DNA of 64,000 nt from Leptospira sp. WS4.C2 (GCF_040833985.1 NZ_CP162139.1:3568501-3632500); one strand, 5' to 3'. Shown: positions 8,393 to 18,389, counted from the first letter of the stretch. The notes: a model not told the origin generated them from the sequence alone. Numbers and translations: made by a program.

Positions 8393-9616
8393 ATGTCTCT
8401 ACAACCCAAGACATACGAAGCCCTATTGGCAGATCTAAAACGTTTGGAAGACGAAAACCGAATGTTGAAACAGTCATTTATTGATACTTCATCGAAACAT
8501 TCGAATCTCATCCATGCTCTCCAATTCACGCAGTTTTCCATTGATACAATTTCAGAAGCGATCGTATGGCTAGATGAAGATGGAAACTATGTTTTTGTAA
8601 ATGATGCCGCTTGTAAAAACTATGGGTATACGAAAGAGGAATTACTTTCAATGAAAATGTTTCAAGTTGATCCGTTGTTTAGTGTGGATCGTTGGAATGC
8701 GCATTGGCAGGAAATTTTAGATCGCAAATCCTTCACTATCGAAACAATCAATAAAAGAAAAGATGGAACTCCTATTCCGATAGAAGTTACCGTAAACTTA
8801 GTAGAATACGACGGGAAACAATACAATTGTGCCATCATTCGCGACATAACGGAACAAAAACTTGGAGAGGACAAACTGAAACAATCGGCAATCCGATTGG
8901 CTGAGCTCAATTCAACCAAAGATAAGTTCTTTTCTATCATCGCACATGATTTACGCGGCCCTTTAGGAACCCAACGTGAATTTACCAAAATCTTAAGTGA
9001 AAAAGATTCCCATTTTTCAGAATCCGAAAGGATACATTATTTAAAGATGTTAGAGGAATCTTCAGATTTAGTTTATTCCTTACTGGAAAACCTATTGGAC
9101 TGGGCTCGTTCCCAAAGCGGAAATATTACCTTCCAACCAACCTCTATTCTATTTTATGATCTTGTAAAAAGAGTGATCGGGCTTTTAAATCTATCTGCTA
9201 ACAAAAAGAAAGTGAATATTGCAAACCAAATCCCGAAAGACCTATGTATAGTTGCTGATTTGTTTATGATTGAAACTGTGGTGCGAAATTTAATTTCCAA
9301 TGCAATCAAATATAGTAACCCCAAGCAGAAAGTTGTGATCGGTATAGAATCACAAGAAACACCGATCCATTCAGGTCCCGTTGTATTTTTTGTCCAAGAT
9401 GAGGGAGTAGGAATGGAAAACGAACAGATAGAGAATCTATTTCGTCTGGATAAAAAAAATTCAACACTGGGAACAGCTCACGAATCTGGAACTGGTCTTG
9501 GACTCATTCTATGTAAAGAATTTTTAGAGAAACATAATGGATCGGTTTGGGTAAAAAGTGAACCTGGAAACGGCTCTGTTTTCTTTTTTCAATTAGGACA
9601 AAGCACAAAAAATTGA
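8393..9616 (+). CDS. PAS-domain sensor histidine kinase
   Basis: A 407-aa cytoplasmic kinase without membrane segments. A short N-terminal coiled coil is followed by a PAS domain (about 47-155; AIVWLDEDGNYVFVNDAACK) ending in IIRDITEQK. The HisKA phosphoacceptor helix (FFSIIAHDLRGPLG, His near 184) and HATPase domain follow, with N box NLISNAIKYS, G1 DEGVGM and G2 GTGLGLILCKEF. All catalytic boxes are present. No response regulator is adjacent, so it is an orphan kinase here. It is divergent from the propeller gene across 133 bp. No Shine-Dalgarno sequence is evident. Confidence 0.92.
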   Translation: MSLQPKTYEALLADLKRLEDENRMLKQSFIDTSSKHSNLIHALQFTQFSIDTISEAIVWLDEDGNYVFVNDAACKNYGYTKEELLSMKMFQVDPLFSVDRWNAHWQEILDRKSFTIETINKRKDGTPIPIEVTVNLVEYDGKQYNCAIIRDITEQKLGEDKLKQSAIRLAELNSTKDKFFSIIAHDLRGPLGTQREFTKILSEKDSHFSESERIHYLKMLEESSDLVYSLLENLLDWARSQSGNITFQPTSILFYDLVKRVIGLLNLSANKKKVNIANQIPKDLCIVADLFMIETVVRNLISNAIKYSNPKQKVVIGIESQETPIHSGPVVFFVQDEGVGMENEQIENLFRLDKKNSTLGTAHESGTGLGLILCKEFLEKHNGSVWVKSEPGNGSVFFFQLGQSTKN

Positions 9617-9702
9617 TAATTTCTCTTTTATGATTAAGAAATTTAAGGTTTTTATAAAATTTTTTTTTGATTCAGAATTATAAAATTCGTAAACTGTAAC
9701 AA

Positions 9703-10842
9703 ATGCGAAATTTCAGTAATAAAGTTTTCTTTTTTTTCTTTTTATTTATTTTCCCTCTTTCTGCTCAAAACGTTACGACAGACAGTGAACCTAGCGCAAG
9801 TAATACGAAGAAATCTTCTAACATTTTTGGCTCAGGACTAAAAGTATTGGAACTTGCTGGAGAGTTTATGCAAACTCCATCAGCAGGTGGTCCACAATCA
9901 GTATCTAGCATTTTAAATTCTGCTAGGGTGGCCGCAAGTTTTGCCAATTCCAATTCTGCGAACAATCTAAACCCTCCTGGTATCATCACGGAGAGTGCAG
10001 AATCTAGACCTACTTCGACTATCTCTCCCCGAATCAAATACTCTCACCAAATCTCTGAAGATTTTTTTATCGGATTGGTTTATGCAAAAGGAGAACATTA
10101 TAACGACACGCGAACCAGTTTTAGTACGAATGGTCTCTATTTGAATGACAGGGTTCGCTCAGGAATTAATGAAGTTGGATTCAAAATTGGTATAGGTCCA
10201 TTAAACTATTTAACCAATACAAGTTCCAATGAGTTTAGTTTTTCTTATTCAGAGTTATCATCTAAAGGCCCTTTCCAATCGTTTCAGCTGAAGTTTCCAT
10301 TTTTAAGAACGGGAGAACAATCTGTCACAGAGGGATATGCTCTTTCCACTGGAACTGTAGAATTTAGAACCAAAAATTATGGAATGAATTTTGGATTTGT
10401 AGCTTCTTTAACAGATTGGCTCAACTTATATATGATAGGTGATCTCACCGTTTTTGCAGGACAATTAAAACTTGCTTCCTATGGTCTTGAAACCGCATCC
10501 ACTGGGACATTAAATTCAAACAACCAAGTGGTGTTTAGTGCACCTGTCAATAAAACAGATTTAACCGTATTTCAATCCAAAGAAGGTTTAACCAGGGGAC
10601 TTGGCGGTGCAACCGTTTCCTTTGAAATGGGGCTTGTTTGGAAATTCTTTGATACCTTTGGATTAAAGTATGGAGGTTTCTATCAAATGTCTTCTTTTAG
10701 TATTTCGGAAGTGAGTGGATACAATTGGGGACCTGGCAAAACGCCAGTGGAACTTAGCTCCGTTCCCAATATCAATTCTTCTCAAAGTTCCAAAGAATTT
10801 GGTTCTTATGGTGTGAATGTTTCCGTTGTAAAAAACTTTTAA
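9703..10842 (+). CDS. Predicted outer-membrane beta-barrel protein, unknown function
   Basis: This 379-aa protein has a cleavable signal peptide (a run of Phe/Leu ending LSAQ near residue 22). A low-complexity Ser/Asn-rich region (25-95) follows, then alternating amphipathic strands typical of a barrel (for example FFIGLVYAKGEHY and NYGMNFGFVASLTDWLNLYMIGD). It ends with a terminal aromatic residue (VVKNF), as many outer-membrane proteins do. It is followed by a stem-loop and then the pirin gene. No specific family recognised; the barrel call is inferred from strand pattern. Confidence 0.65.
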   Translation: MRNFSNKVFFFFFLFIFPLSAQNVTTDSEPSASNTKKSSNIFGSGLKVLELAGEFMQTPSAGGPQSVSSILNSARVAASFANSNSANNLNPPGIITESAESRPTSTISPRIKYSHQISEDFFIGLVYAKGEHYNDTRTSFSTNGLYLNDRVRSGINEVGFKIGIGPLNYLTNTSSNEFSFSYSELSSKGPFQSFQLKFPFLRTGEQSVTEGYALSTGTVEFRTKNYGMNFGFVASLTDWLNLYMIGDLTVFAGQLKLASYGLETASTGTLNSNNQVVFSAPVNKTDLTVFQSKEGLTRGLGGATVSFEMGLVWKFFDTFGLKYGGFYQMSSFSISEVSGYNWGPGKTPVELSSVPNINSSQSSKEFGSYGVNVSVVKNF

Positions 10843-10850
10843 TCGCAATT

Positions 10851-10890
10851 TCCTGTCTTATTAATAGAGATTTTTATCTCAAAGACAGGA
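10851..10890 (+). promoter_or_regulatory. Long stem-loop between barrel gene and pirin, overlapping the pirin ribosome site
   Basis: TCCTGTCTT (10851-10859) pairs with AAGACAGGA (10882-10890), with an inner GAGAT/ATCTC hairpin. The 3' arm contains AGGA, the only plausible Shine-Dalgarno sequence for the ATG at 10895. The structure could hide the site, reduce readthrough from the upstream gene, or both. Confidence 0.55.
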
Positions 10891-10894
10891 TTAA

Positions 10895-11911
10895 ATGAAA
10901 CATAAATCCATACTATACGCTCAGAAACTCGACTTCCAATGGCCTACATCGGACCCATTTTTGTTTTGTGTTCATCATGAAGATTTTTATCCCAAAGGGA
11001 ATGGAAAGTTTGGGCCCGACGCTTCCTTACAAGGAAGACAAATCGGTCAAGACTTTGCAGGCAAAGATGGATGGCGGATGTACCACGGAGAAAATATCCC
11101 GGGGTTTCCAGGCCACCCCCATCGCGGATTTGAAACGGTTACTGTAGTCCAAAGAGGCCTCATTGATCATGCGGATTCCCAAGGGGCTGCGGGAAGGTAT
11201 GGCGATGGTGATGTACAGTGGATGACGGCGGGTGCCGGAATCCAACATTCGGAAATGTTTCCTTTGGTAAATGAATCCGGCGACAATACTTTGGAGCTCT
11301 TTCAAATTTGGCTGAACCTTCCTGCAAAAAATAAATTTGTAAATCCGCATTTCAAAATGTTTTGGAACGAGGACATTCCTATAAAAACGATAACTGATGG
11401 TGGCGGTAAAAAAGTAAAAATCAAAACTGTCGCAGGATCGTTGTTTGGCGAAAAACCATTGGATCCTCCTCCAGATTCTTGGGCAGGAGATCCAAAAAAC
11501 GAAGTGGGAATTTATATTTTGGATTTAGATCCTGATGTCAGTTTTGTGATTCCTGGAAGTTCCAAAGGAAACAACAGAAACCTATACTACTTCCGAGGAG
11601 AAGGTATGATCTTAGATGATGTTGTTGTCCCTGGTAAACATATGTACAATCTCGAATCCAATGTTGAGGTGACATTGAAGAATGGATCAGAGCCTGGTCG
11701 GATTTTAATTTTAGAGGGAAAACCCATTGCCGAACCTGTGGTGCAGTACGGACCCTTTGTGATGAACAAACAAGAAGAGATCCAACAAGCGTTTGACGAC
11801 TATCGCAAAACGCAGTTTGGTGGTTGGCCTTGGGATTCCTATGATCCAGTACATGTTGGCAAAGGTAGGTTTGCCCGACATGCTGATGGAAAAGAAGATT
11901 TACCCGCTTAA
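10895..11911 (+). CDS. Pirin family cupin protein
   Basis: A 338-aa pirin with two cupin domains. The N-terminal metal site is visible in HPHRGFETVTVV and GAGIQHSEMFP, matching the pirin pattern of three His and one Glu. It is somewhat longer than the usual 230-300 aa, with a C-terminal extension (about 290-338). Pirins are reported as quercetinases, redox sensors or transcription cofactors; the role here cannot be told. It ends 25 bp from the convergent ilvD. Confidence 0.92.
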   Translation: MKHKSILYAQKLDFQWPTSDPFLFCVHHEDFYPKGNGKFGPDASLQGRQIGQDFAGKDGWRMYHGENIPGFPGHPHRGFETVTVVQRGLIDHADSQGAAGRYGDGDVQWMTAGAGIQHSEMFPLVNESGDNTLELFQIWLNLPAKNKFVNPHFKMFWNEDIPIKTITDGGGKKVKIKTVAGSLFGEKPLDPPPDSWAGDPKNEVGIYILDLDPDVSFVIPGSSKGNNRNLYYFRGEGMILDDVVVPGKHMYNLESNVEVTLKNGSEPGRILILEGKPIAEPVVQYGPFVMNKQEEIQQAFDDYRKTQFGGWPWDSYDPVHVGKGRFARHADGKEDLPA

Positions 11912-11936
11912 ACGAATAGGAATTTCGATCGAGGGC

Positions 11937-13613
11937 CTAACGATCTGTTAGGCAACCCGTACTTGCATCTTTTACCATCTGGATGTACTTCCAAAGATAT
12001 CCAGAGGTAATGCGGTAGGGTGGCTTCACCCATTTGGCTCTACGTTTTTCCAATTCTTCTGGGGAAATTTTGAGTTCGAGTTTGTTTGTCCTGGCATCAA
12101 TAAGGATAGTATCCCCATCCTGGACGAATGCCAATTCTCCACCTTCCATAGCTTCTGGCGTGATATGACCCACAACAAAGCCATGACTTCCCCCAGAAAA
12201 CCTGCCGTCGGTAATGAGAGCCACATTATCCCCAAGACCCGCTCCAATGATAGCAGAAGTGGGTTTTAACATCTCGGGCATTCCCGGTCCCCCTTTGGGG
12301 CCCACATAACGGATCACAACCACATGACCCGGTTTCACTTTCCCGTCTCGAATTCCGGTGTTGGCTTCCACTTCGGAATCAAAACAGATGGCTTTTCCTT
12401 CAAACATTTCACCTTCGTGGCCTGTGATTTTTGCGACGGCCCCTTTTTTGGCGATATTGCCATAGAGAACTTGGATATGGCCTTCTTTTTTAATGGGGTT
12501 ACTGACAGGGCGAAGTAAGTCTTGGTCATGCGGAAGGTCTGGTAAACCTTCCAAGTTTTCAGCAATGGTTTTCCCTGTCACAGTGAGACAAGATCCATCA
12601 ATCAAACCTTCGCGTAACATGAATTTCATGATCGCTGGTGTTCCACCGATGGCATGCAGGTCTTCCATGAGATACTTTCCGCTTGGTTTCATATCCGCAA
12701 GGAGTGGAGTGGTATCGGTTACTTTTTGAATTTGTTCTAAGTCGAGAGGGATACCCATAGTTCTTGCAATGGCGATCATATGGAGAGCTGCGTTTGTGGA
12801 TCCACCCAAAATGGTTACCACTCGAAGGGCATTCAAAATGGATTTAGGAGTGATGATGTCGGATGGTTTGATGTCCTTTTCTAAAAGATTGTAGATATAC
12901 TTTCCAATATTCATACATTCTTTCTTTTTCTCTTCACTGCGTGCGGGAGACGAGGAACTATAAGGCAAACTCATTCCCATGACTTCGATGGCCGTTGCCA
13001 TTGTGTTTGCAGTATACATTCCGCCGCAAGCACCAGGGCCCGGGCAGGAATTTTTAATCACTTCTTTAAAATCATCTTCTGTGATTTTACCGTTAATTTT
13101 TTTTCCATAAGCTTCAAAGGCAGAAACAATATTTAATTTTTCCCCTTTGTAGTTTCCACCGTTGATGGTTCCGCCATACACCATGATCGAGGGTCGATTG
13201 AGTCTTGCCATGGCCATAATAGCCCCCGGCATATTTTTATCACAACCTGCGGTAAATAAAATTCCATCATAATAATGAGCACCGGCAATGGTTTCAATGG
13301 AATCGGCAATGATCTCCCGAGAAGGTAAGGAATAACGCATTCCATCGTTTCCGTTGGTGATCCCATCACTCACACCTATTGTATTAAAAAGTAAACCCAC
13401 CATTTCTTTTGTATCCAACACGCTTTTCTTTTGCAGAGCAGAAAGTGTGGTAAGGTGCATATTACAAGGATTTCCATCAAATCCTGTACTTCCAATTCCA
13501 ATGAATGGTTTATTTAAATCTTCATAAGGTACTCCAGAACCAATGATCATGGCTTGGGAAGCGGGAAGGGATTCGTCTTGGGTAAGAGTGCGGCTATATC
13601 GATTCAAAGTCAT
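11937..13613 (-). CDS. ilvD: Dihydroxy-acid dehydratase
   Basis: This enzyme dehydrates 2,3-dihydroxy-3-methylvalerate or -isovalerate to the 2-keto acid in isoleucine and valine synthesis. The full 558-aa protein is present, with the expected cluster cysteines C50 (GNPCNMH), C124 (AGCDKNMPG) and C196 ([16 protein letters not shown]), and the C-terminal substrate motif [19 protein letters not shown]. An AAAGGAA ribosome site lies about 10 bp upstream of the ATG. It is monocistronic here, convergent with pirin, with no other branched-chain genes in the window. Confidence 0.97.
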   Translation of the reverse strand: MTLNRYSRTLTQDESLPASQAMIIGSGVPYEDLNKPFIGIGSTGFDGNPCNMHLTTLSALQKKSVLDTKEMVGLLFNTIGVSDGITNGNDGMRYSLPSREIIADSIETIAGAHYYDGILFTAGCDKNMPGAIMAMARLNRPSIMVYGGTINGGNYKGEKLNIVSAFEAYGKKINGKITEDDFKEVIKNSCPGPGACGGMYTANTMATAIEVMGMSLPYSSSSPARSEEKKKECMNIGKYIYNLLEKDIKPSDIITPKSILNALRVVTILGGSTNAALHMIAIARTMGIPLDLEQIQKVTDTTPLLADMKPSGKYLMEDLHAIGGTPAIMKFMLREGLIDGSCLTVTGKTIAENLEGLPDLPHDQDLLRPVSNPIKKEGHIQVLYGNIAKKGAVAKITGHEGEMFEGKAICFDSEVEANTGIRDGKVKPGHVVVIRYVGPKGGPGMPEMLKPTSAIIGAGLGDNVALITDGRFSGGSHGFVVGHITPEAMEGGELAFVQDGDTILIDARTNKLELKISPEELEKRRAKWVKPPYRITSGYLWKYIQMVKDASTGCLTDR

Positions 13614-13683
13614 AATAATTCAATTTCCTTTGGATTAAAGACAAAGTGTAAGATGGCGAGGTTAAGGAAAGCGGATTTTGAAA

Positions 13684-14340
13684 TTATGGATGAATCATTT
13701 CGACAAGAATTTTATTTTCATTATTTCCCTGGGCCAGATCCTTTTCCCAATCTTTAAATTCTAAATTCAAACAGCTGTTAGCACGATCACGATTGGTCTG
13801 TGGTAAAAAAGTATTGGCAGAGATGGATTTTGCTGCTTTGGCAATTTTACCACGAACCGATTCTAACCATTGGATCTCCGTAAAATTAGCAAATCTTGAT
13901 CCACTGGTTGGTTGGAATCCTTCTAATTCACAGGATTCAACAACTCGAAATGTATATTGCGATTTGAATGAATCCGTTTCGGTAGTGCTAGTCGCTTTCA
14001 AATTTAAAATTCCTGATTGGAGGATGGATTCTTGGCAATCGGTAGTCCTTGATTGAATGGTTCTCATTTCATTTAATTGGACATTTAATTCCGTTTGGGT
14101 TAAAATGAGTTGGTTTACGGAACAAACTCCTAAGGGACGACGGCTACAAAATTGATTGTTCGCACCAAGTGCAGTATTGGTTTTGATACAATTCCCAGAC
14201 TGCCGAACCAAATACAAAGTGGTTAGGTACAAGGATTGTTTGTTTTCTTCTTCTTTTTTCACATCCTCCCCACTCTCAAAACAAGAGGTAAAAAAAAGAA
14301 CGAGTCCCAAACCATACATAACGAAGATCAATTTTTTCAA
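13684..14340 (-). CDS. Lipoprotein, last gene of the TetR-TonB receptor operon
   Basis: A 218-aa predicted lipoprotein with a hydrophobic leader ending at a spirochaete-style lipobox, LFFTSC (Cys about residue 20), then an acidic linker. The mature part contains several Cys (for example SGNCIKTNTALG, NQFCSRRPLGVCS and TTDCQESIL), which suggests disulfides and an extracytoplasmic location. The start codon is TTG, in a TTGA overlap with the stop of the TonB-dependent receptor gene, so the two are translationally coupled. No family recognised; a substrate-capture or surface partner of the receptor is a reasonable inference. Confidence 0.75.
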   Translation of the reverse strand: MKKLIFVMYGLGLVLFFTSCFESGEDVKKEEENKQSLYLTTLYLVRQSGNCIKTNTALGANNQFCSRRPLGVCSVNQLILTQTELNVQLNEMRTIQSRTTDCQESILQSGILNLKATSTTETDSFKSQYTFRVVESCELEGFQPTSGSRFANFTEIQWLESVRGKIAKAAKSISANTFLPQTNRDRANSCLNLEFKDWEKDLAQGNNENKILVEMIHP

Positions 14341-16997
14341 AATCGTACCTCCATTCCAATATTAATCAAAGGAATGATCGCCATTTTTCCGTTAGGCGTT
14401 TGAGAGATGATAAATGGGGAATTGACTGTATCATAAGTCGGTGCCGGGTTTTGGTTTCTTTGGTAATTTTTAGTATTATCAAATTCAAAACCGGCTTGGT
14501 TGCGACGACCATAAAAGTTCACAAATTCGATATAGGTATTGATATAACCCCAGGAATAGTTTTCGATTCGGTCAATCCGCAAATCAAATTGGTGGAAGGG
14601 TAAAAACCTGTCACTGTTATAATTGCCTGAATAGTTCGGGAAGTATAGATTTAAGCCAAAAGTGGCCGCTTGGTTAGCTCGTGTAGCACTGGTTATGGGA
14701 GTGTATGGAGTTCCCGAAAAATACCGGAACCTTCCTCCTACCATCCATTCTTGATTGAATTTATAACCAAATACTATATTTAAAATATGAGTTCTGTCCA
14801 AATCATACAATTGTTCTTTATCGTTATTGTAGATCACTTCTAGGTTGTTATCATCATAATAATTGATATAGTTGGTTCCCACCTTCCCTTGTGCGAGGAG
14901 GGTTCTAGATTGATTCAGTAAGGTTCTATTTCTCGTTTCATCACTGTTCATCCGAGACTGGTTATTGATTCGTTTAGTGATGGAGTTGGTGTAAGAGATC
15001 CAACCAAATAGTCCTGATTGTTCCCTCGGATCTTTTGTTTTTTTAATAAAAATTTCAATTCCTTCGGAATGCCCATACCCCGCATTGGAATAATTTAGAT
15101 TTTTCGGTGTAACGGGATTAGCAAAGACTTTGGCCGTTTCATTCACAAAGATCCGCGTATCATTGTTCAAAGCGTAGGGATCTACAATATAGGTATCAGG
15201 AACTATGATATTTTGAAAGATATTTCGGAAACCTTCAATTTTGATCTGCCAAAGATTGGCAAACTCCTGACTGATCCCAATGGAATTGTGTTCGGAACGT
15301 TCCATATAAAGATTTGGATTTCCTGATTTTGCAGAAAGAGCTTCAATTGAAACTGGAGCATTGTAATGGATTCCGTGCCCCATCATAAAACCTGTTTTTG
15401 TCGATTCAAAGAGATACCCACCGGTGATCCTCGGAGCCAAATTAGTTTCCTTACTTCCAGAATAGTGATCCACCCGTGCACCAGGCGTTAGGCGAAATCC
15501 GGAATATTTAAAGGGTAATTCGACATACGCAGATTTTTCCTGGTAACGAATTCGATCCCCATCAATCACAGAACGGAAGGCCGCATTGGAATTCAAAAGA
15601 TCATTAAATACATTGTAAAATAACCGGTTGTAAGAAGAGATGTTCTCACCTTTTAACGTTGTCTCACGAAACCGGCCTTGTACCCCGGCTTCTAGTTTGA
15701 GATGTTCTTCCCAGAGTTCCCATTCAAAAGCATTATGAACATAGGTAATCGAATCCGCAGTTCTGTTCTGTAATCCAAAGATATTTTCAGCAGTAAGCGG
15801 ATTGGTAAACCTGAGTTCAAAAAATTCATTAAACGATGTGCGAGAATAAGATATTGTATTTCGAAAGGTTTTTCCTTTCCAGATATAACGAATGGCATCG
15901 GTGCGAAATAGACGATCCAGGCCCGTGGGAGGACGCGGGTCTTCCCCTCCTCGTTCCAAATCAGCTTGAGCTTTGGTATAAGCTTGTCTATCCCTTGTTC
16001 CAAAGGTTTGGATGGTCAGTCTGTGTTCCGAATTGATATCCCAAATGAGTTTCCATTGGTAGTCATGGTATTCAGCATATTTGGCATCTTCTGGAATTCC
16101 TTGTGGGTAGGCTTGTAATAGAACTAAGTTAGGATAATTTTTCCTTCCCGAACTAATCATGGCAAGGCCTGGAAGGAGTTTACTCTGGTTGTAAACATCG
16201 GATAAAAACAAATTGGTATTGATGATTGTTTTATTTTCATCCACACGGTCGGTTCCTTCAATGGCGATGATTCCACCAGTCGCATAACCATATTTAGCCG
16301 GAAAAGCTCCAGTAAATACATCGAATGATTTGATTAAATTATTATTTAAAACAGAAGACTGGTTTCCTAAATGGAAGGGATAAGGAAGGGGAAATCCATC
16401 AAAGTAGTATTGGTTTTGTCTGGTTCCCCCACCTCGTAAAGAAAGATCCCCTCTTTCACTATTGGAGTAAGGATTTCCTGTGAGTAAATTGGTCCCTATG
16501 TTGGTAAAGACCGATGGCAAAATTCCGACAGGTGCGCCAATCACAACACCGGGAATGGTTTGTAGGGCTTTCAAGGAATCACCAGACACACCGGGAAGGC
16601 GTTTGATTTCGTCTTGAACTAACCCATAACGTGAGAGTGGGGTTTTGTCTCTTTCCCCACTCACTAAAATTCCTGCTAAATTAGCTTCCGATATAGTGAC
16701 CAAAATGATTTGGCCTTTGAAACGAACCTCGCGAAACACAGATTCGGTTCTGTCGGCGGTGGATACTTTGATTTCATAGTATCCTGGTTCGGGAAATCGA
16801 AGTTTGGCGATCCCTTCTTCGTTGGAAACCGCACTTGTTTTTCCTTTTTTAGAAATGACTACGGCATTTGATACTGGTTTTCCGGAATTGGATTTTACAA
16901 TTTGAAAAACAATTTCGATATTACCATCTGCAAAGGCTGGCTGATACCCACCTAACAATACGAGAAATATATATAAATGGAAACGCGGATTTTTCAT
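14337..16997 (-). CDS. TonB-dependent outer-membrane receptor with carboxypeptidase-regulatory-like N-terminal domain
   Basis: An 886-aa receptor with a signal peptide ending in QPAFA (about residue 23). A carboxypeptidase-D regulatory-like beta sandwich (about 28-110) is followed by a plug domain (about 115-250, with LRGGGTRQNQYYFDGFPLP and FDVFTGAFPAKYG) and a long beta barrel ending in an aromatic residue (GMEVRF). Its start overlaps the TetR gene stop (ATGA), and its stop overlaps the lipoprotein start. TonB receptors import siderophores, cobalamin, sugars or other large ligands; the substrate is not readable here. Confidence 0.92.
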   Translation of the reverse strand: MKNPRFHLYIFLVLLGGYQPAFADGNIEIVFQIVKSNSGKPVSNAVVISKKGKTSAVSNEEGIAKLRFPEPGYYEIKVSTADRTESVFREVRFKGQIILVTISEANLAGILVSGERDKTPLSRYGLVQDEIKRLPGVSGDSLKALQTIPGVVIGAPVGILPSVFTNIGTNLLTGNPYSNSERGDLSLRGGGTRQNQYYFDGFPLPYPFHLGNQSSVLNNNLIKSFDVFTGAFPAKYGYATGGIIAIEGTDRVDENKTIINTNLFLSDVYNQSKLLPGLAMISSGRKNYPNLVLLQAYPQGIPEDAKYAEYHDYQWKLIWDINSEHRLTIQTFGTRDRQAYTKAQADLERGGEDPRPPTGLDRLFRTDAIRYIWKGKTFRNTISYSRTSFNEFFELRFTNPLTAENIFGLQNRTADSITYVHNAFEWELWEEHLKLEAGVQGRFRETTLKGENISSYNRLFYNVFNDLLNSNAAFRSVIDGDRIRYQEKSAYVELPFKYSGFRLTPGARVDHYSGSKETNLAPRITGGYLFESTKTGFMMGHGIHYNAPVSIEALSAKSGNPNLYMERSEHNSIGISQEFANLWQIKIEGFRNIFQNIIVPDTYIVDPYALNNDTRIFVNETAKVFANPVTPKNLNYSNAGYGHSEGIEIFIKKTKDPREQSGLFGWISYTNSITKRINNQSRMNSDETRNRTLLNQSRTLLAQGKVGTNYINYYDDNNLEVIYNNDKEQLYDLDRTHILNIVFGYKFNQEWMVGGRFRYFSGTPYTPITSATRANQAATFGLNLYFPNYSGNYNSDRFLPFHQFDLRIDRIENYSWGYINTYIEFVNFYGRRNQAGFEFDNTKNYQRNQNPAPTYDTVNSPFIISQTPNGKMAIIPLINIGMEVRF

Positions 16998-17575
16998 TTA
17001 GGAGAGGGGATCAAACTTTCGGCAATTCGATATAATTCGTCCAATGACTTTTTGTCATCAAGCAAACGATACCCTTGTAAAACCCCTTCATAGACAAAGA
17101 ATAGATGTTTGGCGAGTAAACGACAATCTACTTTAGAATTTAAATAGCCATTTTCTTTCGATCCTTCCAGATACTCAGCTAACAATTCGATTGTCCTATG
17201 TGCGATTTCCTCAATTTCTTTCTGAATTTCCACCTCATCCGGTGCAATTTGTGCCCGAAAGTTTGCCATCCCACATCCGAAAAGTTGTGATAACCGAGCC
17301 TCCCGAGAAAGAATCCGAACCCAGGCCTTCACAAATTCCAATGGTTTTGGATTTCGTTTCATAAGTGATTTCAGAAGGGTTAGATTTTCATTCGAATACA
17401 TCCGAATCACTTCTTTTCCTAACATTTCCTTAGAAGCAAAATGTTGGTAGAGGCTCGCTTTGACTGTTTTTGCTTCCTCTACAATTTGATTGAGTCCGGT
17501 CCCCGAATACCCTTGTTTTAAAAAGAGCTGGCGACTGACTTGGAGGAGGCGTACGCGTGTGGGTTCTTTTTTCAT
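16994..17575 (-). CDS. TetR family transcriptional regulator
   Basis: A 193-aa regulator. The N-terminal helix-turn-helix (about residues 8-55) reads LFLKQGYSGTGLNQIVEEA and VKASLYQHFASKEMLGKEV, typical of TetR/AcrR. The C-terminal domain contains RLSQLFGCGMANF, as in the TetR subgroup often beside nitroreductases or oxidoreductases. It is first in an operon with the TonB receptor and lipoprotein, and divergent from a nitroreductase. Two palindromes in the intergenic region are likely its operators, so it probably represses both directions and its own synthesis. Confidence 0.93.
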   Translation of the reverse strand: MKKEPTRVRLLQVSRQLFLKQGYSGTGLNQIVEEAKTVKASLYQHFASKEMLGKEVIRMYSNENLTLLKSLMKRNPKPLEFVKAWVRILSREARLSQLFGCGMANFRAQIAPDEVEIQKEIEEIAHRTIELLAEYLEGSKENGYLNSKVDCRLLAKHLFFVYEGVLQGYRLLDDKKSLDELYRIAESLIPSPK

Positions 17576-17614
17576 ATCCCTTACAAATTCCGAAAAAAGC
17601 AGAAACTATGCAAA

Positions 17615-17636
17615 CAATATACCAACCGGTATGTAT
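17615..17636. promoter_or_regulatory. Probable TetR operator 1 (imperfect palindrome)
   Basis: CAATATACC-AACC-GGTATGTAT. The right half GGTATGTAT is identical to the right half of operator 2, and the left half keeps the inner ATACC. Its centre is 37 bp from that of operator 2, on the TetR-proximal side of the divergent region. Confidence 0.75.
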
Positions 17637-17651
17637 GAAATGTTCTTGCAA

Positions 17652-17673
17652 ATACATACCGACTGGTATGTAT
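17652..17673. promoter_or_regulatory. Probable TetR operator 2 (perfect palindrome)
   Basis: ATACATACC-GACT-GGTATGTAT: two perfect 9-bp arms around a 4-bp spacer. It lies 24 bp upstream of the nitroreductase ATG, so a bound regulator would block transcription or initiation there. Confidence 0.85.
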
Positions 17674-17696
17674 GTTTAGAATTAGGGAGAATCCAA

Positions 17697-18389
17697 ATGA
17701 ACACAGAACTCATTTCGTTCCATACTACCGCGGCCTCTGTATCGGAAGCCTTGGAAACTAGACATAGCATTAGAGAATACCTTTCGAAACCAATCCCGGA
17801 AGATGTTTTACAAAGGATATTTAGCAGAGCATTACGTACCCCTAGTTGGAAAAATTCCCAACCCTGGAAAGTACATATTGTGAATGGAACGAAACGAGAG
17901 GAATTGTCCAAAGAATTGGTCGAAACAGCACGCAAGGCCCCACCGAGACCAGATACAAGTTGGCCGGAATCTTATCCCAGTGATGCCAAAAGACGAATGT
18001 TTGATTTGGGAATGAAAATCTATGAAGCAGCAGGAATTGAAAGAAAGGATAAAGACGCTCGGAATGAATTTATGTTGCGTAACTTTACATTCTTTGGCGC
18101 ACCCACTGCTGTTTTTATTACAAGCAAATTTGAACTTAACTATTATGTAGGAATCGACATGGGTTGTTTTCTCCAATCAGTACTCTTACTTGCAAGAGAA
18201 GAAGGATTAGGAACTTGTGCCCAAGCAGCACTTGGATCTTTTCCTGATGTGGTGAGAAGTTCACTCTCGTTACCACAAGAAGAAAAGGTGATTTTGGGAT
18301 TGAGCATTGGATATCCAAAACCGGATTCGGAACTGAACCGTTACCACACTCCGAGGGAATCAGCCAAAGATTTAATTCATTTCTACTAA
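17697..18389 (+). CDS. Nitroreductase family FMN-dependent oxidoreductase
   Basis: A 230-aa protein of the NfsB/FRase-type fold. The N-terminal motif TRHSIREYLSKPIPEDVLQ and LRTPSWKNSQPWKVH carry the FMN-binding Arg and Ser/Asn residues. The middle holds GIDMGCFLQSVLLLAREEGLGTCAQAA, and the end ILGLSIGYPKPD is the conserved C-terminal FMN contact. The start was chosen at 17697 because GGGAGA lies seven bases upstream. A longer frame back to 17490 would cover the operators and part of the divergent TetR gene. It is likely repressed by that TetR protein. Substrate unknown (nitroaromatics, quinones or enones are usual). Confidence 0.93.
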   Translation: MNTELISFHTTAASVSEALETRHSIREYLSKPIPEDVLQRIFSRALRTPSWKNSQPWKVHIVNGTKREELSKELVETARKAPPRPDTSWPESYPSDAKRRMFDLGMKIYEAAGIERKDKDARNEFMLRNFTFFGAPTAVFITSKFELNYYVGIDMGCFLQSVLLLAREEGLGTCAQAALGSFPDVVRSSLSLPQEEKVILGLSIGYPKPDSELNRYHTPRESAKDLIHFY

